From Caenorhabditis elegans (Eukaryota > Nematoda > Chromadorea > Rhabditida > Rhabditidae): a stretch of DNA of 64,000 bases. Below the pieces are notes generated by a model. That model was not told where the DNA came from, searched no databases, and worked only from the letters and a program-made list of their open reading frames with translations. A program made the translations under genes and the position numbers. Every line of letters starts with the position of its first letter. Positions within the stretch are counted from its first letter, which is position 1. This document shows, one piece after another, positions 1-13,700 of the stretch. The stretch is taken from assembly GCF_000002985.6 (NCBI RefSeq), contig NC_003280.10:7002501-7066500 (forward strand), read 5' to 3'.

Positions 1-3000
1 CAAAATCTTTTAGATATGCCGATAGAGCGAAACAAATTGTTTGTCAAGCAGTTGTTAATGAGGATCCAAATGCAAAACTTATTCGTGAACTCAATGAAGA
101 AGTTATCAAACTTCGTCACATTTTGAAAGATAAGGGAATTGATGTCACAGACGTACAGGAGACACCCGGAAAACACAAAAAAGGACCGAAATTGCCAGCT
201 CATGTACATGAGCAACTTGAGAAGCTTCAAGAATCTGAGAAATTGATGGCTGAAATTGGAAAGACTTGGGAGCAGAAATTAATTCATACAGAAGAAATTA
301 GAAAACAACGAGAGGAAGAACTTCGTGATATGGGTCTTGCGTGTGCAGAAGATGGAACAACATTAGGCGTATTTAGTCCAAAGAAGTTACCCCATTTAGT
401 TAACTTGAATGAAGATCCATTGATGTCAGAGTGTCTCATATATTATCTTAAAGAAGGAGTAACTAGGTATGACTTTGTATAAAAATATATCTTGGAGGTA
501 TGGGGAATTGAACCCCAGCCCTCTCCCATGCTAAGGGAGCGCTCTACCACTGAGCTATACCCCCGCATGATGAAGCTTGTTTTAATTCTTTTGAAGTTGC
601 CGACGACTGTGAAACGTTTTCCCTTCGCTAAGAAGCTAGAAACCTGATTGTTTGCCTTCCGCGCGGAATGATTTTCTTATTATACACACTCTCTACTCTC
701 CAACCCAAATATGAACGCGGCGCCTATCTATGCTTCAAAAAGTCTTCGTTAGAAAGACTGAATAAAACATGCGGGGGTATAGCTCAGTGGTAGAGCGCTC
801 CCTTAGTATGGGAGAGGGCTGGGGTTCAATTCCCCATACCTCCAGAATAATTTTTGCAAGTGGAACATTATTTTGAAATAAGTTATGTTTCAGCGTCGGC
901 CGCCCTGAAGCTGAACATCGTCCAGACATTCTCTTATCGGGAGAAGCGATTCTCGAATTACATTGTGAATTTATAAACGAAGATGGAAATGTGACATTGA
1001 CAATGAAACCGAATGCATCTTGCTATATAAATGGAAAACAAGTGACAACTCCTACTGTATTACACACAGGATCTAGAGTTATTCTCGGTGAACATCACGT
1101 TTTCCGATATAATGATCCACAGGAAGCAAGGCAAAGCAGGCATAACTTGGCAGCAATAGCTGGTTAGTTCAGAAAAATCATTTTAATCAAAGGTTTAAAA
1201 TAATTGTAGAACAACCAATTGATTGGAAATATGCTCAACAAGAACTTCTAGACAAACAAGGAATTGATCTAAAAGCAGATATGGAGAAGAAAATGTTAGA
1301 AATGGAATCTCAATACAGAAGAGAAAAAGTAGAATTGGAACAAAAAATGTATCATCAGACAAGGGTAAACCTACATTCATTTGTAAATATTTAAAAAAAT
1401 AAATTTCTTAGGAATATGAATCAATGATTGAAAATCTTCAAAAACAAGTGGATTTGGCACAATCTTATATATCTGGTGGTGGTTCTATTTGGGAAGGAGA
1501 ACGAATGTTGACGTCATCTTTACTTGAATTCCGTAAGTGCTCTTTTTTTGAAAGGCGGCGATTGTTTTCAAAGATATTACAATTTATTCATTTTTGAAAA
1601 CTGCTTAACACCAGTGAAACTTTTTCATCCATTATTGTTTGAAATCACAAGATTATATTTTTCAAACAGCTCTAATGTTTCGTAAGTTTGGCAATTTGCC
1701 AAACTATTTAGATATATCCCAACTGACGCTATTTCGCCTTTTAAAATGTTTAAAAAATCTTTGCATGCTAAAGTAATTCTACTAAAAATAGTATTCTTTC
1801 AGCGGAAGAGTTAAAATGGACATCAGATCAAAAACGAGTTGTACTAAAAGCTGCAATCAAATGGAGATATCATCAATTCACATCTGTTCGAGATGATCTT
1901 TGGGGAAATGCTATTTTTGTGAAGGAAGCGAATGCGATTTCAGTTGAACTCAAGAAAAAAGTTCAATTCCAATTTGCTCTGCTAACCGATACAATGTACA
2001 GGTAAGTATTTCAAATTTCTGAAGAAATTATGCTATTTTCGAAAAAACTCTGGTTATGGTTTTTTTTCTGAAAACTTATTCGGAAAACTTAAATAATAAA
2101 TTGAGCAATTTTGAAAACTTTGTTAACTGAGAATTCTCTTAAATATCGAATACTTCAGCCCACTGCCACCTGATCTATTGCCACCAGGAGAAGACTTAAC
2201 CCTTCGTCCATATCCAAAAACTGTTGTCGCTATTCAAGTTCAAGATCTAAAAAATGGAGCAACTCATTACTGGAGCATTGAAAAATTAAAGTGAGTCAGT
2301 TGTCCTTTTTGTTTTTTTTTCTATCGTACTCTATCTCATTATCTTCTATTTTCTTTCTAAATGCACGATCTCCGAATAGATCTGCAAGTACAGTAACCCG
2401 TCCTGTCTTGAGATCACTTAGAAATAACCTACTTATTCACACACACGCCCACAGCTTCTGTGCTTTCACTTCTTGCTTTCGTGTACTGTGCGTACACTAC
2501 TTCTACTGTTTATCAATATTTTAAGTGGGCGCGGAATATTCACTGTCATTTGGTTCTTTTTTTATTTTCCAGATAAAAAATGGGAAAGTACATGCTTGTT
2601 ACCTTTTGCGCATTGGCCCAAAGTTCATTACCGCGAATGTTTTACATTATTCTTGGTAGTCTCCTAAATTTTTTGAAAAAACTAGAGAAAACTTGTTAGA
2701 TTGAATGTTGTCAAAAGTGTTTTCAAATGAATTTCATTTGTCAATCTTTTTTTAGTAGAATTCGAACAGAAATTTTGTTTCCAAAGTGGTTGCCTATAAC
2801 TCAGTTCCCCTCCTACAATTTTTTTAAAGACTGTTCTGAAGTTTTTAAACTAAAAACAGAGTTTTGAACTTCTCAACCCTTGAATATATATTTTTCAAAA
2901 ATTAAGTTTTTTTTGGAAAATTAAGTTTTTTTTTGGATTTTGGACGTTTAAATTTTAAAAAAAATTGAATTTCTCACTACCAGAGTCAATTTTAAAAATA

Positions 3001-6000
3001 TGGTTTTTAATACATTTTTCAAACTTTTAAAATTTTTACATTTTTGCGAATACTTATCGAAGAATCTCAAATGGAAAGTTGTTGGTAATTATCCGGCGTA
3101 CTAAAAATTCCCGGTTGTTTAACTTTGGCTTGTCAACAACAAGTTTACAACGAATTCCAAAACAACTTATATATTCGTTTATTCATAAATCTAGAGAGAA
3201 AAAATAAATAATAACCGGAGAGTAATTGGTGCGAGGGAATAAAGGAATTTAAAATATAAACTACCTTCTAGAGTAGTTTTCAAATTGTTTTGATTTTTTT
3301 TTGCAAATTCAAAACGAGATAATCGAATTTAGACAATGGGGTGTGGCGCACGCCCCGTCGAACGTCTAATTAATTGAGTTTTCAAACCTATTGCATAAAC
3401 TCTCTCTGCTGCATTTCAAACTTTTCCCAAATAATTTCTTTAAAAATGAGTAGACCGCCCGTCCGTCAATTGCAGGCAACGTCTCGAGGACATGCGTATC
3501 TTCTACAATTCGGAACTTTCTGTTGCTGGAACACCAGTTGATGTTCCATATCCTCCAGTTGCTGAAGGATGGCTAGCTGCTTTGAATCGAAATTCGGCAC
3601 GTCTTATTCCCGACAGGTACTTCCAATTCTTCTTCATCTTCTTCTTCTTCTCGTTGTTTTTTTCTCAACTGCTTTTTGCTTTGCATGCCACTTTGATTTA
3701 TCAGTTCTCAAATATTTCGAGCATGTTCTGAGAATGTTTTGGAGTTTTATGTTTCTAATTAGTTCAATATAAAATTAAAACCTCGTGATCTATGTCTCTA
3801 TTTATCATCTAAAAATTCCTCTCTGATTCTGATTTTTCATATTTTCTGGGTTACTGTAACTACCTTTACCAAGCATGTTTGATCTATCGCGCGATATTAA
3901 CAAATCACTGATTTCTATGTTGCACTAGTTATTTAATTTCGGAGAGATAATGTCAGTTTAATATTTCAGACAACGATTGGAAGCAATGCGTGATATGTAT
4001 GAAACTGATGCAGAAATGTCGCCAGCTGATGGAGATCCAATGATGGATGCTTTAATGGGAACTGATCCATTTTATGATCGATTCCCATGGTTTCGAATGG
4101 TTGGAAGAGCATTCGTTTATTTGAATAACTTATTGCATAATGTTCCTCTCATTCATAAAGTAGCAGTTGTCAATGAAAAAGGAGAAGTGAAGGTACGCTT
4201 CAATGTTTATTATGCACTTATGGGAAGAAATTGGAATTTTTACGGCACGGAAAACCAACAAGGCGTTTGTGATTGCAAGGAAGAAACTATAAAATTAAAA
4301 ATTAAACTTTTCAACTTTTAATTGAATTAGTTTTGTTTCCAGGGTTATCTGAAAGTTGCCATCGAACCGGTTCAAAAAGATGAAGTGATCAATCAAAAGA
4401 AAGGTGTTCGACAAACAGCAAAGCTTCATTTCAGAAAAGAGGATTTCCTGAAATCACATAAAAATGGAGAAACTTCTGGTAATACTACATAAGAATTTGC
4501 AACCTCAATTCACATATTTTTATAGATTCTGATGCTCTCGCATTTCCTGAACACATGCAAGAGGAAGTAGAATTCTGTTTCCGTGTAGTCGTTCTACAAG
4601 CCATTGACGTGGCAGACACATATTCTGATGTTTTCTGTCAATTCAAGTATTGTTTAATTTAAAACATTTCCAATTGAAGAATTTTATTTTCAGTTTCTTG
4701 CACCGCCATGATGAAGCCTTCTCAACGGAGCCAATGAAAAACTCAAAATCTCCATTAACATTCGAACACACCCAAAATCTTCACATCAAAATGAGCAAGA
4801 CATTCCTTCATTATCTCCATCATTTCCCAATCATTTTCGAGGTATTTTGCGGGAAAAATAAAAACTGAAATATTTTATCATATCCAGGTATTTGGACATT
4901 TCCAACCAAAAAGTGAACAGTTCAATTTCGAAAGACAAAATAGTGCTCTTGGCAGACGACTGAGCACAAAATTGACATTCCAACAGCCGAGTTTGGTTAT
5001 TTCAACTCCTGTCAAGAGCAAAAAAGCAAATGCACCAATTCAGAACAAGTGAGTCTATTTAAGAAAATTTTGAAGTATTTTGGCAATACTGTAGGATCGC
5101 TGTAGTAGTCGTGAAACAATTTTAAACGGCTTTTAGAAAAAAATTTGTCTTCTGTAATTATAGATTCAAAAAATCGACAATCTGGCTAAATGATGACTAT
5201 CGATTTCAAATTTTTTGGTTATTATTATTCTCAAGTATTCATTATTTTAATTTATTTTATTCTTACAGTAACGCATCTGTTAAATCAAAACATGATCTTC
5301 TTGTGTGGTTCGAAATTTGTGAATTGGCAAATAATGGAGAATATGTTCCAACAATAGTTGATCATGCTCAAGGACTTCCAACTCATGGAATATTTTTACT
5401 TCATCAAGGAATTCAACGTAGAATTAAAATCACAATATGCCATGAAAAAGGAGAATTGAAATGGAAAGATTGTCAAGAACTAGTTGTTGGACGTATTCGA
5501 GCTGGACCTGAATGGGCTGGCGGAGATGATGTTGATGTTTTATCACTTGGTCTATTCCCTGGAACATTTATGGAATTCTCAATGGATGACAGAACATTCT
5601 TCCAATTTGAAGCTGCCTGGGATTCTTCTCTTCATAACTCTCCACTTTTGAATCGAGTTTCGAATTACGGTGATCAAATTTACATGACACTTTCCGCTTA
5701 TATGGAACTCGATGGATGTGCTCAACCAGCTGTTGTTACTAAAGATCTTTGTCTATTGATCTATGCAAGAGACTCGAAGATCTCAGCTGCCAGTCGTTTC
5801 TGTCGATCATTGGTCGGAGGAATTTCAAAATCTCCAGAAATGAACCGTGTCCCAGGAGTGTATCAACTGTGCCTGAAGGATGGATCCGACTCAGGTAGTC
5901 CAGGTGAAACGCTTTCCGCTTTTTATTTTCTCTTCTCACCTATCCACGTAGTTTTCAAAACACATTTTGGAAGCACTCATAAGTTCAAAAATAGAAGCAA

Positions 6001-7709
6001 TTTAAAGTACAATAGCTAACAGGAATGGCTTTCCCAGCATTCATCTTTCCCAATTCCATTTTCCCTGCTTTTGCTTTTGCATCTTTTCTTTATATTTCTA
6101 TTTTCCTTTCAACATTCATTCCAGGTGCAATTCGTCGACAACGTCGTGTACTTGACACCTCATCAGCCTATGTTCGAGGAGAAGAGAATCTCGGACAATG
6201 GAGACCACGTGGAGATTCTCTTATCTTTGAGCATCAGTGGGAATTGGAAAAACTGACACGATTACAACAAGTCGAAAGAGTTCGATTATTCCTGAGACTT
6301 CGTGATCGACTGAAAGGAAAGAAGAATAAGGGAGAAGCGAGAACACCAGTTAGTCCATGTGATCCAGTTTGTGCAATTCCGGAAAGTATCAAGTTAGACG
6401 AGAAAGATAAAGGTGAGAATGGGTTTAACAGTAAAATACAATTATCTACCCTCTGTCGTAAAGGTGAAGTTAGTAGGGATTTTTGTAGGAATACAGTTTC
6501 TTAAAACTTGGACTTTTCTTAAAGTCAAAAACAATTTCGCATACCCTATAATGTTCAAGTTCATATTAATAATATTTAAAACTCAGAGGAAACTGTTGTA
6601 TTGTCGACTTCAAAAATAAAAAAGCTTCTTAATAATCTGATACATTTTATAGGAATTGTTGGTAAAGTGCTTGGATTAATCAGAAGAAAGATTCCAATGA
6701 ACAAGGATCCACCAACTGGAAACAAAGCTCAAGAATTGAGTGATGAAAGTGGATCAAATAGTATAACATCTCCAGTGTCTGATAAGTAAGTTCACAACTT
6801 CAATAGCTCAAAACTTTGTTTCAATTTTCAGATCCTTGATCAAATCCTCTCGATCTTCGGATCTCCTGTGCCGACAGAAATCAAAATCCGATCAGAACCT
6901 TGCATCAAATGATGATATAGTTGATAATTTAGGAGGAATGAAACGAAGTTTGAGTGGATCACGAATTCTTCAACTCAATATTTTAGTGCCAGAAGTACTT
7001 GAAGAAAGAGTTGGAGTTGTTGTTTCAAAGAAAGGATATATGAATTTCTTGGAAGAAAAGACTCAAGGATGGACTCGTCGATGGGTTATTGTTCGTCGTC
7101 CATATATTCTTTTATTCCGTGATGATCGAGATTTGGTTATTCGAGGAATCATTAATCTGGCAAATGCTAGAATTGAACATTCGGAAGATCAACAAGCAAT
7201 GGTGAAAGTACCAAATACTTTCAGTGTTTGCACTAATCAACGTGGATTCCTTATGCAAATGATGCCGGGCGATGAGGTACAGCTTGATATTTTTATGTAC
7301 AGAAAGAAAATCTATGATAACCGAGTGAAGCCTGGCCTCAATTTTTTCCTCAATTTTGTATTTCATTAAATTTCTAAATGATTGGTTTTTTGACACAAAC
7401 TTTTTTTGAAATCAGATTATGTTTGTATTTTTTCTGATTAGATTTACTTATTACAACTAGTTGCAACTAATCAAAATATGAAATTCACAAGTAAAAAAAA
7501 TTCTGCAAAATATCCATAACTTACTGAGCTCTCAGTGGACACTAAAATGTATTTAAAAGGGTACTCTTGATTAAATAAATAATTTACAGATGTATGATTG
7601 GCTGTACGCAATCAATCCATTGATGGCTGGACAAATGAAATTACATGGAAATCAAAATGGAACAACATTGAAATCTCCAACATCATCATCTTCAATTGCT
7701 GCTTCATAA
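1..7709 (+). CDS. unc-104: Kinesin-3 motor UNC-104/KIF1A, 3' portion (5' end outside window)
   Basis: UNC-104 carries synaptic-vesicle precursors along axonal microtubules. The window opens in the end of the motor domain ([11 protein letters not shown]) and the neck. An FHA domain follows in the exon at 894-1162 ([16 protein letters not shown]). The exon at 5269-5903 and its neighbours form the KIF1-type central region. A C-terminal PH domain lies in 6832-7276 and 7590-7709 ([19 protein letters not shown]). I read exons 1-466, 894-1162, 1210-1364, 1412-1532, 1803-2001, 2159-2290, 3476-3616, 3970-4192, 4343-4478, 4526-4646, 4694-4841, 4888-5048, 5269-5903, 6125-6412, 6653-6785, 6832-7276 and 7590-7709; every junction keeps frame. 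The stop TAA is at 7707-7709. The 467-893 intron holds two tRNA genes. Identification is by the domain order and exact kinesin-3 motifs. Confidence 0.96.
493..564 (-). tRNA. tRNA-Ala (anticodon AGC)
   Basis: A 72-nt cloverleaf on the minus strand, inside an unc-104 intron. It has a 7-bp acceptor stem starting GGGGGTA with a G3:U70 wobble pair, D arm GCTC/GAGC, anticodon stem CTCCC/GGGAG with loop TTAGCAT, T arm TGGGG/CCCCA and discriminator A73. Box A and box B (GGTTCAATTCC) are intact. The AGC anticodon and G3:U70 agree on alanine. A run of five T's on its own strand (481-485) follows as a Pol III terminator. CCA is not encoded, as expected in eukaryotes. Confidence 0.95.
773..844 (+). tRNA. 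tRNA with anticodon AGT (Thr) on an alanine-type body
   Basis: A 72-nt cloverleaf on the plus strand, almost identical to the tRNA-Ala at 493-564. The anticodon loop is TTAGTAT instead of TTAGCAT, so position 36 changes the anticodon from AGC (Ala) to AGT (Thr, codons ACU/ACC after A34-to-inosine editing). All stems pair, the G3:U70 pair that directs alanyl-tRNA synthetase is kept, and a T run follows (851-855). A gene finder would name it tRNA-Thr by anticodon, but its identity elements say alanine. It may be a functional mischarging tRNA or an inactive variant; sequence alone cannot decide. Confidence 0.9.
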
Positions 7710-8576
7710 AGTATCTAATTTTCTTTGCTTTCCTATCTGTTTTTCTTTCTGTGATTATTCACTTCCTTCCACGATTTAAATCAAAAAATCTTAATTTATT
7801 AATTTATTAGATCTCCGTTTGATCTCTCCATTCATTATTTGAAGTCAATATTTCAAATTCCCCAGTTTTCCTGCAAATCAAACTATGGATACCTGGGGGA
7901 ATTGAACATTTTGAGAAAAAGTTAGCTAACGAGTACTGTCTCTCTCTGTCCCTAGCTATTTCCTGTTCGCTTTTTAGTCCCGGTTGAGCTGAATCTGAAA
8001 AATATTGTTTTTTAAAATGTTTCCTTCAAAGAGTTTTTTAAAATTTTTTTTGCTTTGCTTTTATGTTTACAAAGGCCAAATTTAATGTTTTGTTTTTTTT
8101 TCAAAATGAATCGATATGCTTTATATTTCATTTCAGCATCGTCTATTTTCACAAAATTATTTCTGGCAAAAAAACTTTCAAGAATAACTAAAACACATTA
8201 ATCTTAAATTATTATAGAAACTTTCTGTTATGTTTCTAGACTTGGTATTTTCATAATCAACGTGTTCAGTGGGTGAAATATCTCGTTTCTCCTGTATGTT
8301 TTTGAATAATGATATTGAAAGTATTCATTAGTAAAGCAATTAACGGGGGCATTGTTCATCGAAAGAAATATACTCGGTTGTTGAAGGGTAAAGGCAATTG
8401 TGATAACACAGATGTTTGTGAGAAAATAGCAAGACAAAATACGTATTATAAGGATGCGTTATAAAGCTATGAAGTGATTGATAGAGTTGAAACATTCGAC
8501 ATGAAGAATTATGATAAATAGATAAATGTAAGAATTGAAATATTGCTACATAAATTTAAATTTGAACATTTTCTAC
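7710..8576. other. Convergent intergenic region, unc-104 / sqv-7 3' UTRs
   Basis: AT-rich sequence between the convergent stops of unc-104 and sqv-7, presumably holding both 3' UTRs. No coding exon, RNA gene or repeat with clear structure was seen. Confidence 0.7.
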
Positions 8577-10190
8577 TCAGTTCCTTGGCTTGTGCACATC
8601 AATTGGCATTGTCATTGGTAGTGGTTTGTAGGAAATCGTCGTTGATTTGGAACGGAAAGTGACATATGTGTAAAGAATGCTGCCAAATACGCTGAAATAA
8701 GGAATATAGACGATGATTCTTTAATTAGAAATATACTTACCTGACATTGATTCCAGTAAAGTTAGCCCACTGGAACACATAATCTCCACTAGAGAACATT
8801 CCAACGTATGTAACAAAAAGATTTTTGATTGGACCAACGCAGGTTGTAGTAAGAGCCGAATTGTGATGAGTGCATAGAACAAGTGAATAATTGAGAACAA
8901 ATCCGCAGATGCATGATAATAAGAAACAAGTCCAGACAGATGATGTCATCGAGTCAGAAAGCATGAAAGAGTAGGCACGATCCAGATCACCAGTGTATTG
9001 AACAACGCATAGAGCGGGAAGAAGCATGAACAGACAATTGTAGAACATTAATCCATACTTTCCAAGATCCTGAAAAATAAAATTATGTTTGTTTATATCC
9101 AAATTAAAACTGTTTAGACATCTATAATATTTTTTGATTTTAAAAATTAATTTCTACCGTGGTACTATGTTATTGTAACACCTTTTCTGATGATATATGA
9201 ATAAATAAAATTTCAATCTCTGAACGTATTTCGAATAACGGTAATTTTAAGCAAATTTGCTGACTTTTCAAGAACCTTTGGGAAACTTTACATTTTCGTT
9301 ATTTTCCGTTGTGTAAATAATTATTTAAAAAATCATAAAATCTCAATAGCAAATTAAGAAACAAGGGTGTTCTTATTTTCCCTAAACAAAAGTAAACAAA
9401 AGGAGATAAAATATATTCCTGCCTGAATTTTCCAATGAATTAACATTTCATACCTTTGCATCGAGTTTTTGTTTCGTATATACTCCCAATGCAGCAGTGC
9501 AAATATTGTTAATGAAGATCATAGTATATCCAAGAGCATCAAAACTGAGATCATAGATGGCTGCAATGAAACTTCCACCGATCATCAAACCAACGGAAAT
9601 CTTTACGGCCTTTGAAGCTTTTACACTGAAAATACAAATTATATTCTAAACGTGAAATTCAAAACTTTAAATCTCACTTCAAAATATAAAACTCCAAGAT
9701 CATCGTCATCAAAATTGAAAAACGGCGGAGAACTGTGAACATTGGAAGGCTGGAAAACAAATATATTTAAATTATAACTTTTTGAATTTCAACTTGATCA
9801 TCTGCGTTCCGCCGAGTCCGGAGATCAAATTGAAGAAATAAAGAAGTGGAAGAGGCATAATCTTCCGAGGAATTGATGAGTCAAGTGATGGAAATTGAAC
9901 AATTCGGAACATTTTGGCAAAGAATAGAATTAGAATTGTAGCCATCATTTGTCCAACTCCAACGAACAGAAATGACGGAAATCTGAAAATTAAGGTTACT
10001 GTATCTTAAGGAATCAAAACTTTTTCGAAATTTTTTTTACATATAACTCGGAATGTTTGAGATTAAAAAAAGCTTACTTATAATTTGTCAGTAGAATTTT
10101 GTTGACAAACACAATGAGCACAGAGATAACTCCATAGAACACTGCTGAAAATACCCGTGAATACAGTGGTGACTGTACTGTTGACGTCAT
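8577..10190 (-). CDS. sqv-7: Nucleotide-sugar transporter SQV-7
   Basis: A multipass membrane protein of the drug/metabolite and nucleotide-sugar transporter superfamily. SQV-7 is known to move UDP-glucuronate, UDP-GalNAc and UDP-galactose into the Golgi lumen for glycosaminoglycan synthesis, needed for vulval morphogenesis. Exons on the minus strand are 10190-10078, 9982-9794, 9749-9678, 9625-9454, 9069-8741 and 8691-8577. They sum to 990 nt (329 residues) and all junctions keep frame. The first helix (VFYGVISVLIVFVNKILLT) and the GGTQMINLPMFTVLRRFS segment are typical of the SLC35 family. The start ATG sits directly after a CAATTCAG acceptor, suggesting trans-splicing. The 522-bp gap from the lst-6 stop would be long for an operon. 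Confidence 0.94.
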
Positions 10191-10712
10191 CTGAATTGTG
10201 AATTTAGATGAAACATAGGAAATAAAAACATAATAAAACGGGCGTAACTGACCGTAAATTAAATGGGAAAAAAGGTTCAGGAAATGTATAAATATTTGTC
10301 ATTTATATACAAACTATAAGAAGAAAAACAGGAAAAAGAGGTGAGAACGTATGTAGAAATGGGAAAAAATTCAGAGGTTATTCACAAGAATGAAGGACAC
10401 AATTATGGCAATTTTAACGGTCAGGCTGATAGATTTTAAGAGAAAACAATAATATGGAAAAGCACACGAAAAGCAAGATTGTTTGACAAAACGAAATTAA
10501 ATTGTCATGACTATTGCTGAAAACGCAAAGAACTCAAGAATGTGTTGGCACTGAGAAAATGTAGAGACGGGGAAATAGGACCCAGTAAGAGGGATGACAA
10601 AAATACAGAAAAAGGAAAACATTTGAAACCGGGAAGAAAAATGCGTCAAACTAATCAGCTCAAAAGTGAACCTAATGCAAAACTAGAAAGGATATAAAAC
10701 AAAGAGAACATA
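10191..10712. other. Spacer between lst-6 stop and sqv-7 start
   Basis: 522 bp between two genes of the same orientation. It should contain the lst-6 3' UTR and the sqv-7 trans-splice acceptor (CAATTCAG next to 10190). I see no coding exon or structured repeat in it. Confidence 0.6.
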
Positions 10713-13700
10713 TTAGGATATTCCATAAGTGAGACTTGGATCAATTGTGATGTTAAACTCTGATAAAGAGTACATCAATTTAGCCAAATAAGTCATATGA
10801 GCAGGAGTTCGAAGAAATGATGGTTCATTGTACATGTCGGCGGTTACAGGGGAGTATCGCATTAATGGAAGCAGTCCAGGAAGAATATGATCTCTGGAAT
10901 ATGAGTAAAGTGAGTAAATTTTTGCTTTCGTTTTTTCAGAGAATAGGGTACACCTTGAGAAAAATTTAGTCTCACATCATGAAAATAAAGTCTAAATTAT
11001 AATATAAAAGTTATTAAAAGTGGGGAGTAGTTTCGTTTACTTAAAATTATAGAAAATGGGTCGTAACAACCGAAGAAGACTGTAAATAAAAATAAAATTG
11101 ATCTAAATTTTATTGGTTTTTTTTTTCAATTTTTTGGTGCCAAATCAGAGATTTTAATTTTTGCTAAAGTGATAAAAATAATTAAAATATTTATATCAAT
11201 TGTTTATAACTTTTAACAGTTTTTCAGCCATTTGCAACTAATTTTCTTTGATTTACAGCAAAAAAAATGAACATACGTTATTTCACCTTCCAGAGAAGCT
11301 CTAAGTCCTTGTGAAAAAGTTATGTATATAAAAGCGAAAAATATTATTATGTCAGGAAACACGTAGCTTTAAAAACATTTTCTATACGTATTCTATTTTA
11401 CATATTTCCTTTCATAGAAACTACATAGCTGAACAAAAATCAAAATTTGTAGACCACTCGGGCAATGGTTCCCCTCAGTTCATATAACTTTACACGAAAA
11501 ATAAAGGTCAACGAGGCTGTAAAATGCCTCCGTTCAAAACGAAGCATTTCAATATGAGGAACATGTGTGTGTGTAAAACAGCTGCGCAAATCTTGGGGGA
11601 AACGACGCGCTGGTCAGTCCATAAGGGACGCCTGATGGCGGAAACTGGAGTGCGCTGTAAACGATAACGATCCAGCAGCAAATGGGTGAGGGAATAGAAG
11701 TCGTCATATAGAATCGAGGTGACAAACCTGATGGAGAGAAGCACAAACACGTGGAATTTTCCGTCTTTGCCGAGGGACGTCTTTGCGTCGATCTTTCGAT
11801 ATAATCTGAAATGTAACGGGCGTTTAAGGGATGCTACACCAGAAATACGAGTGGGTTTTGATTGAAAAAAAAATTGAAAGCGAAAAATAATCAGAAACTC
11901 CAATCATTGAATTTTCAAAAAAATATCAGAAAAGGGAGAAGATTTTGAGACTATTAATGCATGGAAATTCAAAATTGTTGAATAAAATTTTTTAAAGTCA
12001 TTATCAACCTCAATGCATGATGAATCATTGTCTTCTGCTCTTTTGGTAACTTGTCAACTTCTTTTTTCCTGCAGAGTTCGAAAAACCATGAGCATACTCG
12101 TTCTGAAAATGAAAATAAAATTTTAAATTCTCAAGTATTTAACTCTTACCAATATAATCCCACGGACAAGTGTTTCTAAAATATTTGAGTAGAGATTCTT
12201 GTCTACCCAGCTGGAATGCTTGTTCAATTGCCAGCACGAGACCTTTCTGTCCACACAACAAGTGAGCTAACTCGCTTTTCACTTTTCGTTCTGAGCAGAA
12301 ATACTTGACCAGGGCATTTACTGCTTCACCAAGAAGATGCTCAACCTCACTGACTTTTGTCTCTGAAATTTTGAAAAATAACATCAATTGAGTGGAAATT
12401 AAGAATTCGTACTTCTATTCCTTGAACTAGATTCTGCCATTCGACCATTCGATGGACTTCGCTCCCTCTGCGGTGTTTGGCTTCTAGAGCTCATCCTACG
12501 AGTTCTTGCTGGAGAGAATGGTTCTCCTTGTTCAATTATTCCATTATCATTTCCATCATATTCAACAAATGGTTCCGCAACTAACATTCTCTCCAGAGTA
12601 ATATCTTCTCCATTACCAAACCATCGATCTTCTCCAAATTTTTTCGAGCATGGGAACTTGTATGTTTGACCAGTTATCTCATTTCGTACCAATACATATT
12701 CTAGGAACCATTGGACAGGCTTTTCACTTTGTTGATGACCAATTCGAAGTGTTGATAGAATTCCGAGATTTTTGTGCTAAAATTATATTCCATATTCATT
12801 GAAATTTATTTTTAAAAATTTTTCAGAAACTCACATCAAATTTGAATAGAGGCGTGTTTGGCTTGAGCATAATTGGTGGAGTTGAGCAGAGACTTCCTTC
12901 TACAGTAACCCAAATTGCAGGAATTGCTCCACGACCAGATCCAGTTACGATGACAACTTGGTAATCCATTTCTAAATTTATATATTATTTTTACAAATAA
13001 CTTTAAAATTATAAAAATAAGTTACTTGTTTTGGTGAATGTGTTCGTAAAACATCTGAATTGAGCTGCATTCAAAGAGAGAATATGGAACAAGAATTGCT
13101 CTTTTTCCTCGTCACTGCCAACAAATGCATACGGTTTGTAGAGCTCTCTGCAACATGAAACAATAGGCTCAAAATTTGCACAAAGAAAACGAAAAGATTG
13201 AACCTCAGAACACGGGAATTACTGAGCAGGGCGCCCAAGTGTTTATGTAAAAGTTTTCGTTCAAGAGCCAATCGAACAAATGCACGAGCATATCCAATAT
13301 CAGTCTTGATTTCTGTCATTCGGAGAACGTTTCTGAAAAACGAAATTTAATTTCTTTTCAAAAAATAACTTTAAAATTGCCCGTCTTCTTATAAGAAAAA
13401 AACATTTTCCTATGTTTTTCAGATCTAAAAAAATCTAATACATTTTCGAAAGTGTTTGTTAAATTTTTAAACATTTTTTAGATTTATGGAAAATTTGAAT
13501 TTTCGATTTTTAAATTTTTTCAATATTCAAATTTTCAATTCAATTTAGATTATCTTTCCAACAAAAACAGTTTTAGCTTTAGAATTTGAATTAACTTTCA
13601 AATTGATTTTTTTTTTCGATTTTTGGATAAAATGAAATCTTCGAATTTTCGATCTCTGAAAAACCGAAAGATCGTAATTTACTCGACGATTCCATTGATC

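Noticed and set aside
735-929. Open frame on the minus strand across the AGT tRNA
   Set aside because: It is the antisense of a tRNA gene plus an unc-104 splice acceptor; no independent coding evidence.
10191-10712. Operon of lst-6 followed by sqv-7
   Set aside because: Same strand and an acceptor at the sqv-7 ATG, but the 522-bp gap is longer than usual and no other support is visible; left open rather than claimed.
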